Shown piece after piece: positions 63,835-64,000 of a stretch of 64,000 nt of DNA. A model generated the notes under the pieces. The model worked only from the letters and a program-made list of their open reading frames with translations. It did no database searches and was not told where the DNA came from. Within the stretch, counting starts at the first letter, position 1, and each line of letters opens with the position of its first letter. The stretch is from positions 5,311,546-5,375,545 of the forward strand of contig NZ_CP036269.1 of NCBI RefSeq assembly GCF_007744675.1, in the 5' to 3' direction. Origin of the DNA: Gimesia alba (GTDB lineage Bacteria > Planctomycetota > Planctomycetia > Planctomycetales > Planctomycetaceae). Position numbers and translations under genes: made by a program.

Positions 63835-64000
63835 ATGCTGGCATTCCCCTCCGATTCACGAATTATGCCTTTTGATCTATGCACGGTGAATCAAGAACTG
63901 CTACCCTATGGACTTACGTGTGAAATTGCCTGGCAAACAACAAGTTCCCATTTTGTCTACAGATTATGCTGCGTAGACAACAAAACTAACAGAGCTCTAC
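63835..64000 (+). CDS. Possible gene start running off the window
   Basis: From ATG 63835 (or 63865) a frame stays open to the window end: MLAFPSDSRIMPFDLCTVN and onward. Composition is protein-like but no family is recognised and no ribosome site is clear. A small hairpin (GTCTAC/GTAGAC, 63955-63978) lies inside. Confidence 0.35.
   Translation, partial: MLAFPSDSRIMPFDLCTVNQELLPYGLTCEIAWQTTSSHFVYRLCCVDNKTNRAL

Overview
The window looks like a chromosomal segment of a planctomycete of the Gimesia/Rubinisphaera type. The evidence is the co-occurrence of lineage hallmarks: a DUF1559 pseudopilin-like protein with a small lipoprotein partner, a DUF1552/DUF1592 pair with planctomycete cytochrome-type CxxCH motifs, a formylglycine-type sulfatase, a DUF1080 protein, a secreted Gfo/Idh/MocA oxidoreductase, a GH63-type glucosidase and giant RHS/YD-repeat proteins. 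No rRNA, tRNA or CRISPR array was recognised.

Layout. 1-5 kb is a mobile-element graveyard: an IS630-type element with a frameshifted transposase, a decayed IS3-type element, and a large serine recombinase broken by one in-frame stop. 5.1-8.9 kb is the DUF1592/DUF1552 operon. 8.9-10.5 kb holds no convincing gene. 10.4-24.0 kb is a polymorphic-toxin region: an intact 2,242-residue RHS protein with a HExxH metallopeptidase-like tip and a small membrane protein behind it; an RHS 3' fragment with a lipase-type tip whose stop overlaps the start of an ankyrin lipoprotein by 4 bp; a further ankyrin gene and two small membrane-protein genes. A REP-associated tyrosine transposase (RAYT) lies directly against the RHS fragment. 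24.3-31.7 kb is one tight seven-gene operon: glycosyltransferases, a glycosyltransferase-methyltransferase fusion, a SufU/NifU-like scaffold, a jelly-roll-like protein and a radical SAM enzyme. 33.8-40.6 kb is an accessory stretch of single unrelated genes separated by REP hairpins. 40.6-64 kb is mostly conserved core: a Na+/H+ antiporter, glucosidase, NPP-type phosphodiesterase, class II ribonucleotide reductase, two SPFH proteins, DUF1080, sulfatase, an hsp20/Lon-like/carbamate kinase/cDPGS-like operon, and DUF1559 with its lipoprotein.

The most interesting signal is a family of palindromes built on AAAGGGGTCAGG...CCTGACCCCTTT. At least ten hairpins and six half-sites lie between 12.8 and 42.4 kb. 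The same sequence forms the inverted ends of the RAYT element, so the hairpins look like RAYT-mobilised non-autonomous copies. Accessory genes sit one by one between hairpins, and the hairpins repeatedly abut orphan 3' ends of other genes: RHS, an amidohydrolase, a second copy of the tail of the nearby metallo-beta-lactamase-fold gene, and two pairs of unidentified tails. This suggests a REP/RAYT-linked process that shuffles or deposits gene 3' ends and immunity-like genes next to RHS toxins. That mechanism is inference; the sequence adjacency is visible directly.
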